A stretch of 64,000 nucleotides of DNA from Comamonas sp. GTDB taxonomy: Bacteria > Pseudomonadota > Gammaproteobacteria > Burkholderiales > Burkholderiaceae_C. Numbering within the stretch: position 1 is the first letter of the stretch; each line of letters begins with the position of its first letter. The stretch lies in assembly GCA_021166775.1 (NCBI GenBank), contig JAJPEQ010000010.1:1-64000 (forward strand), written 5' to 3'. Under the pieces are notes generated by a model that ran no database searches, was not told the origin of the DNA, and saw only the letters and a list, made by a program, of their open reading frames with translations. The translations under genes were made by a program, and so were the position numbers. Positions 19,637 through 31,177 of this stretch are shown piece by piece.

Positions 19637-20337
19637 TCGGCCAGCACCGCCAGCGCGGCCATCGCCGCCGTCTCGCTGCGCAGCACGCGCGCGCCCAGAT
19701 GCACCGGCGCAAAGCCGGCCTCCAGCGCCGCCGCCTCCTCCTCGGGCGTGAGCCCACCCTCGGGCCCGTGCAGCACCCAGACGGCGTGCGCGTTACCCGC
19801 CGCCGCCCGCGCCGCCACGCTGCCCGGCCGCAGCGACAACAGCAGCCGGCGCCCGGGCGGCAAGGCCCGCAGCACGGCCTGCAGCGGCAGCGGCTGTTCG
19901 ATGGACGGCACGCGGTTGCGCCCGCACTGCTCGCACGCCGCCAGCGCCAGTGCCTGCCAGCGCGCCTGGCGTTTGGCGGCGCGCTCGCCGTCGAGCCGGA
20001 GCACGCTGCGCGCCGTCACCACCGGCTGCAGGCTGGCGGCGCCCAGCTCGGTGGCCTTTTCCACCAGCCAGTCCATGCGCTCGTTGGCCGGCATGCCGAC
20101 GATGAGGTGCAGCGCGCGCGCAGCCTCGCGCTCGATGGGGTCGTGCGCGCCGACCTGCACCGCCACCTCGCTGCGCCCCATGCGCGTGACCGTGGCCGAC
20201 CACTCGCCACCGCGCCCGTCGAAGAGCGTGAGCGCCGCGCCCGGCTGCAAGCGCAGCACCTGCACGTGGCGCGCGGCCTCGGCGGGCAAAAGCAGGGGAC
20301 CGCTCGTCAGGAGCTCGGTGCAATAGACCCGGGGCAT
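19630..20337 (-). CDS. rsmE: 16S rRNA (uracil(1498)-N(3))-methyltransferase
   Basis: MPRVYCTELL...AARHVQVLRLQPGAALTLFDGRGGEW...VEKATELGAASLQPVV...GPEGGLTPEEEAAA...LGARVLRSETAAMAAL. Confidence 0.93.
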   Translation of the reverse strand: MPRVYCTELLTSGPLLLPAEAARHVQVLRLQPGAALTLFDGRGGEWSATVTRMGRSEVAVQVGAHDPIEREAARALHLIVGMPANERMDWLVEKATELGAASLQPVVTARSVLRLDGERAAKRQARWQALALAACEQCGRNRVPSIEQPLPLQAVLRALPPGRRLLLSLRPGSVAARAAAGNAHAVWVLHGPEGGLTPEEEAAALEAGFAPVHLGARVLRSETAAMAALAVLADS

Positions 20338-20397
20338 ATCAAAATAAAGAGCTGCTCACGCCCGTCCAGAAAGCGCTGAAGGCTGGTTTGAATCAAA
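20337..20397 (-). repeat. Dispersed intergenic repeat, copy C (reverse orientation)
   Basis: tcaaaataaagagctgctcacgcccgtccagaaagcgctgaaggctggtttgaatcaa. Confidence 0.6.
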
Positions 20398-21490
20398 TTC
20401 TGCCAAACGCATAGCCTTCCACCGCCTGCGTGCCTTCGATCTGATCGACGAGACGCAGCAGCGGCGCAAGCTCGCGGTAGCGCGCGCAGGTGGCGCGGAT
20501 GTAGGCAATGAAGCGCGGCGCGTCCGCGAGGTATTTCGGCTTGCCGTCGCGCAGCGTGATGCGCGCAAAGATGCCGGCCACCTTCAGATGGCGCTGCAGC
20601 GCCATCCAGTCCACGGCGCGGTAGAACTCGCCGAAGTCCGTGCCCCAGCCGCTCTCGCTGGCCGCGCCCAGCAGGCCGGCCTTCCTCGCCTTTTCCCAGT
20701 AGCGCACGGTGAGATCGATGACGAAGTCTTCCTCCCAGCTGATGAAGGCGTCGCGCATGAGGCTGGCGATGTCGTAGGTGATGGGGCCGAACACCGCATC
20801 CTGAAAGTCGAGCACCCCCAGGCGAGCGTCGCCGCCGACGATGAGGTTGCGCATCATGAAGTCGCGGTGCACGAACACGCGCGGCACCGCGAGGTTGTGC
20901 GCGACGATGGCGTCGAACGCCCGCGCCAGCACCGCCTGCTGCTTTTCGTCCAGCGCCACGCCGCGGTGGCGCGCCACGTACCAGTCGGGAAAGAGCTGCA
21001 GCTCGCGGCGCAGCAGCGCCTCGTCATAGGGCGGCAAGGCCCCTGCGCGGCTCGCCTTCTGCCAGTCGACCAGCAGATCGACGGCCTGCAGATACCAGCC
21101 GTGCGCGGCCTGCGGGTCGGCCGGATCGAGGCGCTCGATCGCCGTCTGCGCGCCCAGGTCCGACAGCAGCAGGAAACCATGCGCCTCGTCCCAGGCGAGG
21201 ATCTCGGGCACGCGCAGGCCCGCACCGTGCATCAGCGCCTGCACGGCGACGAAGGGACGGCAGTCCTCCTTGTCGGGCGGCGCGTCCATGATGATGCGGC
21301 TGGCGCCGCGCGCGGTGTCGATGCGCAGGTAGCGGCGAAAGCTCGCATCGCTGCTGGCGGGGCGCAGCGTGGCGCCTTGCAGCCCCTGCGGGCCGATCAG
21401 CGGCGCGAGCCACGCCTGGAAGGCCGCCTCGCGCGCGGGGTCAGGCCAGCTCACGGCGACGGGGGAAGGGGAGATGGGCGTATCGCTCAT
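20393..21490 (-). CDS. amgK: Aminoglycoside-phosphotransferase-family kinase, AmgK-like (MurNAc/GlcNAc kinase)
   Basis: FRRYLRIDTARGASRIIMDAPP, VFVHRDFMMRNLIVG, LGVLDFQDAVFGPITYDIASLMRDAF; divergent to lptD. Confidence 0.8.
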   Translation of the reverse strand: MSDTPISPSPVAVSWPDPAREAAFQAWLAPLIGPQGLQGATLRPASSDASFRRYLRIDTARGASRIIMDAPPDKEDCRPFVAVQALMHGAGLRVPEILAWDEAHGFLLLSDLGAQTAIERLDPADPQAAHGWYLQAVDLLVDWQKASRAGALPPYDEALLRRELQLFPDWYVARHRGVALDEKQQAVLARAFDAIVAHNLAVPRVFVHRDFMMRNLIVGGDARLGVLDFQDAVFGPITYDIASLMRDAFISWEEDFVIDLTVRYWEKARKAGLLGAASESGWGTDFGEFYRAVDWMALQRHLKVAGIFARITLRDGKPKYLADAPRFIAYIRATCARYRELAPLLRLVDQIEGTQAVEGYAFGRI

Positions 21491-21593
21491 GGATAATGTC
21501 CATTGTATGGGTCGAGTCTGCGCCCGGTGCCCTGGCAGCCACTGCCAGGGCAAGCGCGCAGATGCGGCCCCCGCGCTTCATCTTCTCGCATCC

Positions 21594-23978
21594 GTGCCCT
21601 CGCGCCACCCCCCGTTTTCTCGTCGATGCCTTGCCCTCGCCACCTGCGTGCTGCTGGTGTGCGCGCCCATGGCCCAGGCGCAGCCGGCCCAGGACGGCGC
21701 CGACCCAGCGCTGCACCTCACGCCACAACTCGCCGAGAAGGCCCCCGCGCCGCCCGACACGCTGCCCACCTTCGTGCGCGGCGAACGCATCGAAGGCCAG
21801 ACCGACGTGCAGGTGAACATCCAGGGCGATGCCGAACTGCGCCGCGGCGACACCGTGATCCGCGCCGACCGGCTGGACTACGACATCCCGCAAGACCGCG
21901 CGCGCGCCAGCGGCCACGTGCGCATCAACCGCGCGGGCAACCTCTACGACGGGGCGCTGCTGGACCTGCAGGTCAACACCTTCAACGGGTTCTTCACCGA
22001 CATCGACTACCGGCTGCTGGAAACCGGCGGCCATGGCACGGCACGAAAAATCGACTTCATCGACCGCAACCACTCGGTCGCGCACGAGGCCAACTACACC
22101 ACCTGCGAGAAGGACGACGAGGCCAGCTGGCAGCCCGACTGGATCCTGCGCGCGCGCACCCTCACCATCGACAAGACCGAGGACGAGGGAACGGCAGAGA
22201 ACGCGGTGCTCGAATTCAAGGGCGTGCCCATCCTCGCCACGCCGTGGATCAGCTTTCCGCTGTCGAGCAAACGCAAGTCCGGGCTGCTGCCGCCCACGCT
22301 GGCGCTGGACAGCACCAGCGGCTTCGTCTATGCGCAGCCGTACTACTGGAACATCGCACCCAACCGCGATGCCACATTCACGCCCACGCTGCTGTCGCGC
22401 CGGGGCGTGCAGCTGGGTTCGCAGTTTCGCTATCTGGAGCCGCGCTACAGCGGCGAGCTGGGCCTGGATCTGATGCCCGGCGACCGGCTCAGGGATCGCT
22501 CACGCTGGCTCGCCAACATCAAGCACAACGCCCAGATCGCCTCGCCGTTCGGTGATCTGGGACTTTCGATCAACGCCCGGCGCGCCAGCGACAACGACTA
22601 CTGGCGCGACTTCCCCCAGCGCGGCTCCACGAGCTACAACCCGCTGGACGTGACTGCCCAGCGGCTGCTCGCTGCCGACGGCAACCTGCGCTGGTCCGAG
22701 GGCAACCACGCGCTGAGCCTGCGCACGCTCAAATGGCAGACGCTGCAGGACGTCACCGCGCCCATCACCCCGCCCTACGACCTGCTGCCGCAGCTGCACT
22801 GGAGCTACACGCCCGACAGCGTCGGCCCGGGGCTGGACCTGCGCCTGGACGGCGACTACACGCACTTTCATGGCGATCGCAGCTTCTACAACCAGCCCAA
22901 TGCCCGGCGCAGCTATTTCGTGGCGCAGGTCAGCCGCCCCTGGCTCACGCCCGCGAGCTTCATCACGCCGCGCATGCAGCTGCACGCCACGCACTACGGC
23001 TTCGATTCGCCGCTGACGATGGGGCAGACCGGCATCAGCCGCATCCTGCCGACCTTCAGCCTCGACAGCGGCCTGGTGTTCGAGCGCGAAGCCAGCTGGT
23101 TCGGCCGCGGTTTCGTGCAGACGCTGGAGCCGCGCGCCTTCTACACTTTCACGCCGCACCACGACCAGAGCATGCTGCCGGTCTACGACACCGCGCAGAC
23201 GGATTTCAACTTCGCCTCGATCTACACCGAGAATTCGTTCGGCGGCAACGACCGCATCGCCGACAACAACCTGCTGACCCTGGGCGTGACCACGCGCCTG
23301 CTCGACCCCGGCACCGGCGCCGAAGCCGTGCGCCTGGGCATCGCGCAGCGCTACCGCTTCTCCGAGCAGACCGTGACCATGCCCGGCGTCGCCGCGGTCG
23401 ATGAGCGCCTGTCGGACGTGCTGCTGGGCGCGGGCATCCACTGGAGCCCGCACTGGGGGTTCGACGCCACCTTCCAGTACAACCCCAAGGCACGCCAGTC
23501 GACGCGCGCCACCGTCGCCGCGCGCTATACGCCGGCCAAGTACCACACGCTGAGCATCGCCGTGCGCAAGCAGGACGTGACCGGCCCCTACTCCATCGCC
23601 ACCAAGCAGGTGGATCTGGGCTGGCAATGGCCACTGGGCGAGCTGTTCTCGCGCACGCGCAAGGATGAAGCGACACGCGACGGCCGCTGGTACGGCGTGG
23701 GGCGCGTGAACTACAGCATTCCGGACCGCAAATTCGTCGATGCCATCCTCGGCGCCGAATACCAGAGCTGCTGCTGGACCGGACGCGTCGTGCTCGAGCG
23801 CCTGCAGATGGGCGCAAGCACCTCCAACACGCGGCTGCTGCTGCAGCTTGAGCTCAAGGGGCTCTCGCGCCTGTCGTTCGGCAACAATCCGCTGTCGAGC
23901 CTGCAGCAGAATGTGCCCGGCTACCAGACGCTGGAGAGCACCCCCGCCGCGCCCAGCCGTTTCACCCATTACGATTGA
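21594..23978 (+). CDS. lptD: LPS-assembly outer membrane protein LptD
   Basis: OstA/LptA-like N-domain (VNIQGDAELRRGDTVIRADRLDYD) and beta-barrel. Start uncertain: GTG 21594 gives the cleanest signal peptide; ATG 21507 is an alternative. Confidence 0.92.
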   Translation: MPSRHPPFSRRCLALATCVLLVCAPMAQAQPAQDGADPALHLTPQLAEKAPAPPDTLPTFVRGERIEGQTDVQVNIQGDAELRRGDTVIRADRLDYDIPQDRARASGHVRINRAGNLYDGALLDLQVNTFNGFFTDIDYRLLETGGHGTARKIDFIDRNHSVAHEANYTTCEKDDEASWQPDWILRARTLTIDKTEDEGTAENAVLEFKGVPILATPWISFPLSSKRKSGLLPPTLALDSTSGFVYAQPYYWNIAPNRDATFTPTLLSRRGVQLGSQFRYLEPRYSGELGLDLMPGDRLRDRSRWLANIKHNAQIASPFGDLGLSINARRASDNDYWRDFPQRGSTSYNPLDVTAQRLLAADGNLRWSEGNHALSLRTLKWQTLQDVTAPITPPYDLLPQLHWSYTPDSVGPGLDLRLDGDYTHFHGDRSFYNQPNARRSYFVAQVSRPWLTPASFITPRMQLHATHYGFDSPLTMGQTGISRILPTFSLDSGLVFEREASWFGRGFVQTLEPRAFYTFTPHHDQSMLPVYDTAQTDFNFASIYTENSFGGNDRIADNNLLTLGVTTRLLDPGTGAEAVRLGIAQRYRFSEQTVTMPGVAAVDERLSDVLLGAGIHWSPHWGFDATFQYNPKARQSTRATVAARYTPAKYHTLSIAVRKQDVTGPYSIATKQVDLGWQWPLGELFSRTRKDEATRDGRWYGVGRVNYSIPDRKFVDAILGAEYQSCCWTGRVVLERLQMGASTSNTRLLLQLELKGLSRLSFGNNPLSSLQQNVPGYQTLESTPAAPSRFTHYD

Positions 23979-24005
23979 CCGCTCACCACGGCACCCACCC
24001 TGGCC

Positions 24006-25457
<1,452 letters not shown>

Positions 25458-25466
25458 ACCGAGGAC

Positions 25467-26264
25467 ATGAAGCACATCCCGCGCAAGCGCTTCGGCCAGC
25501 ACTTCCTTTGCGACGAGGCGATCATTGACGCCATCGTGCGCGCGATTGCTCCCGCGCCCGGCCAGGCCATGGTGGAGATCGGCCCGGGCCTGGCCGCGCT
25601 CACCCATCCGCTGGCCGATCGCCTGGGCAGGCTCTGCGTGATCGAACTGGACCGGGACCTGGCCGCACGGCTGCGCGCCGACCCACGCCTGACAGTGATT
25701 GAATCGGATGTACTGAAAGTCGATTTCGCGCAGGTGGCGCAAGCGCTGGGTGCTTTGAAATTGAGAGTCGTGGGCAATCTGCCCTACAACATCTCCACGC
25801 CGATTCTGTTTCACCTGCTAGGCTTTGCCGGGCAGATTGAGGACCAGCACTTCATGCTGCAAAAGGAGGTGGTCGATCGCATGGTGGCGCCTTGCGACAG
25901 CAGTGCCTACGGGCGCCTCTCGGTCATGCTGCAATGGCGCTACGAGATGGAGGACGTGCTGTCCGTGCCGCCCGCGAGCTTCGAGCCGCCCCCGCGCGTG
26001 GACAGCGCGGTGGTGCGCATGCGTCCCCGGGATGAACCTGCGCCGGTCGACGCCGCGCTGCTGTCCGATCTGGTGCACGCCGCATTCAGCCAGCGGCGCA
26101 AGCTCCTGCGCCACCCGCTCGCGCCCTGGCTGGCCGAGCACGGCTACGCGGGCGAGTTCGACCTGCAGCGACGCGCCCAGGAAGTGCCGGTGCACGAGTA
26201 CGTGGCCCTCGCGCAGGCTCTGCGGCCTACCGAGCCGCGTCAGGCGGCGTCGGCGAGCCAGTAG
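25467..26264 (+). CDS. rsmA: 16S rRNA (adenine(1518)-N6/adenine(1519)-N6) dimethyltransferase
   Basis: [54 protein letters not shown]. Confidence 0.95.
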   Translation: MKHIPRKRFGQHFLCDEAIIDAIVRAIAPAPGQAMVEIGPGLAALTHPLADRLGRLCVIELDRDLAARLRADPRLTVIESDVLKVDFAQVAQALGALKLRVVGNLPYNISTPILFHLLGFAGQIEDQHFMLQKEVVDRMVAPCDSSAYGRLSVMLQWRYEMEDVLSVPPASFEPPPRVDSAVVRMRPRDEPAPVDAALLSDLVHAAFSQRRKLLRHPLAPWLAEHGYAGEFDLQRRAQEVPVHEYVALAQALRPTEPRQAASASQ

Positions 26265-26410
26265 CTGCTGTTGAAGGGGCTGCTCATGCGCAGCGCCAGG
26301 GGTGAGACATCGACCAGCTTGTCCGTGGGCATCTTCTCGCCCGATTCGGCGTCAAACTGCTCGCCTTGCAAGGCCAAAGGCTGCGCAGCACCAGGCTGCT
26401 CGGCCTCGTC

Positions 26411-26447
26411 AGCCCGTTCCGCAGGGCCAAAGGTGGCGGAACGGGCT
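26411..26447 (-). terminator. Perfect 12-bp inverted repeat at the end of the barstar gene; possible terminator
   Basis: AGCCCGTTCCGC-13 nt-GCGGAACGGGCT spans the barstar stop; no clear T-tract. Confidence 0.45.
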
Positions 26448-26952
26448 ACAGAAAAGAATAGAAGCAGCGAAACGCGATGCGGCGTTCACCCCAGTACTCG
26501 GCGGCATCGCGGAAGATGTCCAGCAGTTGCTCGCGCGCTTCCTTGTCGAATTTGGCCGTGGCCGGAATCTGCTCCAGCACCACGACGAAACCCGGCTGCG
26601 GCCCCGCCTTGTGCAGCGGATCGGTCATGCAGTCGTACAGCGCATCAAAGTTCTTGCCGAAGTGCGCGGGAAACAGGAATTGCTGGGCCAGCAGGTCCAG
26701 CACGTCCTGCTTGGTCTGCGCGTGCGCCAGATTGGCATAGAGAAAGTGGTGGCCGAGCTGGCGCGCCGTCTCCTGCAGGTCATGCACGCGAAACGCGCGG
26801 ATCGACTGCACGATATTGGGCCGCACATTGCGCAGCAGGTTCTCGTCATTGGGACGAAGTGGGGTGTCCATCTCCGCTGCTCTTTCTTTCGGGGGTTCGT
26901 TGAAGGCAAAATCCTCGGCCGCCGAGGGCCGCAAGGCATGGAAGGTTGTCAT
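26446..26952 (-). CDS. Barstar-family ribonuclease inhibitor
   Basis: FPAHFGKNFDALYDCMTDP and downstream barstar-like region; sits directly after a barnase-like RNase gene. Confidence 0.85.
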   Translation of the reverse strand: MTTFHALRPSAAEDFAFNEPPKERAAEMDTPLRPNDENLLRNVRPNIVQSIRAFRVHDLQETARQLGHHFLYANLAHAQTKQDVLDLLAQQFLFPAHFGKNFDALYDCMTDPLHKAGPQPGFVVVLEQIPATAKFDKEAREQLLDIFRDAAEYWGERRIAFRCFYSFL

Positions 26953-26983
26953 GGTGGTACCTGTTCAATGACCGCGCCCCTCA

Positions 26984-27388
26984 TCAGGGCGTGATCGTGC
27001 GAAAGCTCGTGTAATGGTCCTGTGTGTAGTAGCAGGCATCGGGCGTGCGCGGCGCCCCGCCACAGACGATGCGGCGTGCCCCGCGCCCTCGCACACCCGG
27101 CGTGCGCACCGTGTATTCACGGTAGTAGCCGCGCTTGCGGGCAGGCAGCTGGCGCTCGTAATTGCCAAACACGGAACCATCCTTGTCGTAGGAAAACGGG
27201 CCGCCGTCGCGGATGCGTGCATGAATGACACGCGCCTGCGCCGGCAGTTCCGCCAGACTCACGGTGGCGGGTTGATCGATCGGCGCACTCTGGCGCGCAG
27301 CGCCGGGCGAGGCGAGCAGCAAGCACGCGCTGCCCAGCAGGCCTGCCGCCATCCACCGGCGCGCGCCCCTGGCAAAAGCGTTCCACAT
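26984..27388 (-). CDS. Secreted barnase-like guanyl-specific ribonuclease
   Basis: Signal peptide; GPFSYDKDGSVFGNYERQLP...YYREYTVRTPG...RGARRIVCGG...YYTQDHYTSF retains E/R/H positions expected of the barnase/T1 family. Confidence 0.88.
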   Translation of the reverse strand: MWNAFARGARRWMAAGLLGSACLLLASPGAARQSAPIDQPATVSLAELPAQARVIHARIRDGGPFSYDKDGSVFGNYERQLPARKRGYYREYTVRTPGVRGRGARRIVCGGAPRTPDACYYTQDHYTSFRTITP

Positions 27389-27547
27389 TGACTACCGCTC
27401 CCGTCAAACCCGAGCCATCCGCAGACTCAGGGTTTACCCGAAATCAAAACGCGTTAGTGTGACAAGAACCTGCTCAAAAATCAAGCGATTGCCTAATAAA
27501 TAGGCAAACCACTCCGGGTTTTCCCATACATTCGGATACAAACGCGC

Positions 27548-29869
27548 TCAGCGCGCGGCGTTTGCGTCGGTGACCGTGAGTGCCACCATGTTGACGATGC
27601 GGCGCACCGTGGCGCTGGGTGTGAGCACATGCACCGGCGCGGCCGCGCCCAGGAGCATCGGCCCGATGGCAATGCCGCCACCGGCCGCGGTCTTGAGCAG
27701 GTTGTAGGCGATGTTGGCGGCATCGATGTTGGGCATTACCAGCAGATTGCAACTGCCGGTGATGGTCGCATTGGGCATCAACGCCTGGCGCGCATGCGCG
27801 TCCAGCGCCACGTCGCCATGCATCTCCCCCTCGACCTCCAGCCACGGCGCCATGGACTGCAACAGTTCCAGCGTCTGGCGCATCTTGATCGCGCTGGGCT
27901 GCTGGCTCGAGCCGAAGTTGGAGTGCGAGAGCAGCGCCGCCTTGGGCTTGATGCCGAAGCGCATGATTTCCTCGGCGGCCATCACGGTGATTTCGGCGAG
28001 CTGCTCGCTGCTTGGGTCGTAGTTGACGTGGGTGTCGACGATGAAGACCTCGCGCTCGGGCAGCAGCAGCGCGTTCATGCAGGCATAGGTGTTGGCACCG
28101 GCGCGCTTGCCGATCACCTGATCGATGTACTGCAGGTGGTGCTGCGTATGGCCCCAGGTGCCGCAGATCAGGCCATCGACCTCGCCCGTGTGCAGCAGCA
28201 TGGAACCGATCAGCGTCAGGCGCCGGCGCATCTCTATCTTGGCGATCGGCACCGTCACGCCCTTGCGCTCGGTCATGCGGTGGTAGGTCTGCCAGAAGCC
28301 CCGATAGCGGTCGTCGTGCTCGACGTTCACCACGTCGTAATCGCGCCCTTCCACCAGGCGCAGGCCGAATTTTTCGATGCGCTGGGCGATGATGGCCGGA
28401 CGCCCGATGAGCGTGGGGCGCGCGATGCGCTCGTCGAACACGATCTGCGCCGCGCGCAGCACGCGCTCTTCCTCGCCTTCGGCGAAGGCCACGCGCTTGA
28501 GCTGCGCCTGGCGCGCGGCCATGAACACGGGCTTCATCATCGTGCCCGAGGCATAGACGAAGGTCTGCAGGTGGTCCTGGTAGGCCGCAATGTCCGGGAT
28601 CGGCCGGCTCGCCACGCCGCTGTCCATCGCCGCCTGCGCCACCGCCGGGGCGATCTTCATCATGAGCCGCGGATCGAAGGGCTTGGGAATCAGATAGGTG
28701 GGTCCGAACGAAAGCTGCTCGCCCGCGTAGGCCGCGGCCACCACCTCGCTCTGTTCGGCGCGCGCCAGCTCGGCGATCGCGTGCACCGCCGCGATTTCCA
28801 TCTCCGTCGTGATCGTCGTGGCGCCACTGTCCAGCGCGCCACGAAACACGTATGGGAAGCACAGCACGTTGTTGACCTGGTTGGGGTAGTCGCTGCGCCC
28901 GGTGGCGATGATGGCGTCGCCACGCACCGCCTGCACCTCCTCGGGCGCGATCTCCGGGTTGGGATTGGCCAGCGCGAAGATCAGCGGCGTCGGCGCCATC
29001 TTGCGCACCATGTCCTGCTTGAGCACGCCACCGGCCGACAGCCCGAGGAAGATGTCCGCGCCGTCGATGATGTCCGCGAGATGGCGCGCCTCGGTCTTCT
29101 GCGCGAACTGCGCCTTGGCCTCGTCCATGAGTTCGGTGCGACCTTCGTAGACGACGCCGACGATGTCGCTGACCCAGATGTGCTCGCGCGGCAGCCCGAG
29201 CTTCACGAGCAGTCCCAAGCAGGCCAGCGCCGCCGCACCCGCGCCCGAGGCCACGAGCTTGACCCGCGTGATGTCCTTGCCCGCCACCTGCAGGGCATTG
29301 AGCACCGCCGCGCCGACAACGATGGCCGTGCCGTGTTGGTCGTCGTGAAAGACCGGAATCTTCATGCGCTCGCGCAGCTTGCGCTCGACGTAGAAGCAGT
29401 CCGGCGCCTTGATGTCCTCGAGATTGATGCCGCCAAAAGTGGGCTCGAGCGCCGCGATGATCTCCACGAGTTTGTCCGGGTCCTTCTCGGCGATCTCGAT
29501 GTCGAACACGTCGATGCCCGAGAACTTCTTGAACAGCACCGCCTTGCCTTCCATCACCGGCTTGCCCGCCAGCGGGCCGATGTCGCCCAGGCCCAGCACC
29601 GCCGTGCCGTTGGTCACCACACCCACGAGGTTGCCGCGCGCGGTGTAGCGAAAGGCCGCGGCCGGGTCGTTCACGATCTCCTCGCAGGGCGCGGCCACGC
29701 CGGGCGAATACGCCAGCGACAGATCGTGGCGGCTCACCATCTGCTTGGTGGCATGGATGGAAATCTTCCCCGGCTTGGGATGCTCGTGGTATTCGAGCGC
29801 GGCGCGGCGCAGCATCGCGCGCTTGTCGGCATCGGAAGAGTCGGAGGGGGCGTTCGTTATTGAGGTCAT
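27548..29869 (-). CDS. maeB: NADP-dependent malic enzyme (malic domain + phosphotransacetylase-like domain)
   Basis: [44 protein letters not shown]-terminal PTA-like domain. Confidence 0.95.
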   Translation of the reverse strand: MTSITNAPSDSSDADKRAMLRRAALEYHEHPKPGKISIHATKQMVSRHDLSLAYSPGVAAPCEEIVNDPAAAFRYTARGNLVGVVTNGTAVLGLGDIGPLAGKPVMEGKAVLFKKFSGIDVFDIEIAEKDPDKLVEIIAALEPTFGGINLEDIKAPDCFYVERKLRERMKIPVFHDDQHGTAIVVGAAVLNALQVAGKDITRVKLVASGAGAAALACLGLLVKLGLPREHIWVSDIVGVVYEGRTELMDEAKAQFAQKTEARHLADIIDGADIFLGLSAGGVLKQDMVRKMAPTPLIFALANPNPEIAPEEVQAVRGDAIIATGRSDYPNQVNNVLCFPYVFRGALDSGATTITTEMEIAAVHAIAELARAEQSEVVAAAYAGEQLSFGPTYLIPKPFDPRLMMKIAPAVAQAAMDSGVASRPIPDIAAYQDHLQTFVYASGTMMKPVFMAARQAQLKRVAFAEGEEERVLRAAQIVFDERIARPTLIGRPAIIAQRIEKFGLRLVEGRDYDVVNVEHDDRYRGFWQTYHRMTERKGVTVPIAKIEMRRRLTLIGSMLLHTGEVDGLICGTWGHTQHHLQYIDQVIGKRAGANTYACMNALLLPEREVFIVDTHVNYDPSSEQLAEITVMAAEEIMRFGIKPKAALLSHSNFGSSQQPSAIKMRQTLELLQSMAPWLEVEGEMHGDVALDAHARQALMPNATITGSCNLLVMPNIDAANIAYNLLKTAAGGGIAIGPMLLGAAAPVHVLTPSATVRRIVNMVALTVTDANAAR

Positions 29870-29955
29870 GGAGCGACTTTAACCAAGGCGGCGGCACGGG
29901 CGTGCAGCCACCGGAAATAATCTGTATACGATGATGTATACGATCAATCGGCAAG

Positions 29956-31119
29956 TCAAGCGACGGCGCTTGCGGCACGCAGCTGGTTGCGCCCGCCCGC
30001 CTTGGCCGCGTACAGCGCACGATCGGCGCTGCGCAAGAGGGTGTCGGCATCGGTGCCATCTTCGGGACAGCTTGCCAGGCCGCAAGACACCGTCGCCTGC
30101 AGGCGCGCCCCGTCGTGGACGACGGCGAGCGCCTCGAACGCCTGGCACAGGGCCTGCGCCCGCTCCCAGGCGGGCCGCAGTGCGGCATTCTCCAGCACCA
30201 GCAGAAATTCCTCGCCGCCCACGCGGCACGCCATGTCCCCCTCGCGCACCTGCGTCTGCAGCAGCTGCGCCAGCGCCTGCAGCATGGCATCGCCCGCCGC
30301 GTGACCATGGCGGTCGTTGATCTGCTTGAAGTGGTCAATGTCGATCATCACCAGCGTGAGCGGCGTGCCCTGGCGCGCGCAGCGCGCCAGGGCCCCGGGC
30401 AGGGTGTCCGACAGGTGGCGGCGGTTGTACAGGCCGGTGAGCGGATCGCGCAGGGCCGCCTCGCGCAGCCTGGCCTGCAGCAGGCTGATCTCCTCGAGCT
30501 GGCGCCGCGCCTGGCTGCGGCTCTGGTGCAGGCCCAGCGCACGCAGGTAGCCGTCGCGCGCGAACGAGATCAGGAACGCGGTGAACACCGCCATGCACAT
30601 GCCCGTGACCAGCAGACTGGTGTCGGGCTGCCAGCGCAGTGGGTGCACCAGCGCCGCGCCCAGCAGCACGCCCGCCGCCAGGACCAGCACCAGGCGCCAC
30701 AAGCCGTGCCAGCCCATGAAGACGACGAAGTTCAGGCACATCGCCGCGAACAGGATGAAGCTCGGCCACAGCGGGAAGCCCAGCAGCGCCGACCACAACG
30801 CGAAAAGCAGTGCTTCGAGGTGCATGACCCCCAGCTCCGCGCGCCGCTGCCGCACCGAATCACGCTGGCGCGAGGCGTAGCCGTAGACCAGCTGGGGAAA
30901 CAGCAGCAACTGCACGAGCATCAGCACCCAGGTGGCGGTGTCCGCGTGCACCTCGCGCAGATGCACCGCGAACACCGGCACCAGCACGGCACTGAAGAGG
31001 CTGCGGTTGCGCCAGTTCATCCGCACCATCCAGTGCACGCGCACCGGCGCGGGGGCCGCCGCGGCCGTGCTCCGCGCGATGCCGGGGTTCAGTGGCGTTT
31101 CGTTCGGCGGCGTTTTCAC
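29956..31119 (-). CDS. Membrane GGDEF diguanylate cyclase
   Basis: Multiple TMs; RDPLTGLYNRRHLSD...DIDHFKQINDRHGHAAGDAML...CRVGGEEFLLVL. Confidence 0.92.
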   Translation of the reverse strand: MKTPPNETPLNPGIARSTAAAAPAPVRVHWMVRMNWRNRSLFSAVLVPVFAVHLREVHADTATWVLMLVQLLLFPQLVYGYASRQRDSVRQRRAELGVMHLEALLFALWSALLGFPLWPSFILFAAMCLNFVVFMGWHGLWRLVLVLAAGVLLGAALVHPLRWQPDTSLLVTGMCMAVFTAFLISFARDGYLRALGLHQSRSQARRQLEEISLLQARLREAALRDPLTGLYNRRHLSDTLPGALARCARQGTPLTLVMIDIDHFKQINDRHGHAAGDAMLQALAQLLQTQVREGDMACRVGGEEFLLVLENAALRPAWERAQALCQAFEALAVVHDGARLQATVSCGLASCPEDGTDADTLLRSADRALYAAKAGGRNQLRAASAVA

Positions 31120-31120
31120 A

Positions 31121-31175
31121 TCAAATATGGCATAAACCTTTTTACAACAAGCGCCATTAGCTACTCATACGATAG
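31121..31175 (+). repeat. Dispersed intergenic repeat, copy D
   Basis: tcaaatatggcataaacctttttacaacaagcgccattagctactcatacgatag. Confidence 0.55.
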
Positions 31176-31177
31176 TG

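Noticed and set aside
27489-27507. TTGCCTA-ATAAA-TAGGCAA hairpin downstream of maeB
   Set aside because: Perfect 7-bp stem but short, with no T-tract; insufficient to call a terminator.
27474-30338. 954-aa minus-strand ORF and 744-aa plus-strand ORF 27629..29863
   Set aside because: Frame-shifted and antisense shadows of maeB in GC-rich DNA.
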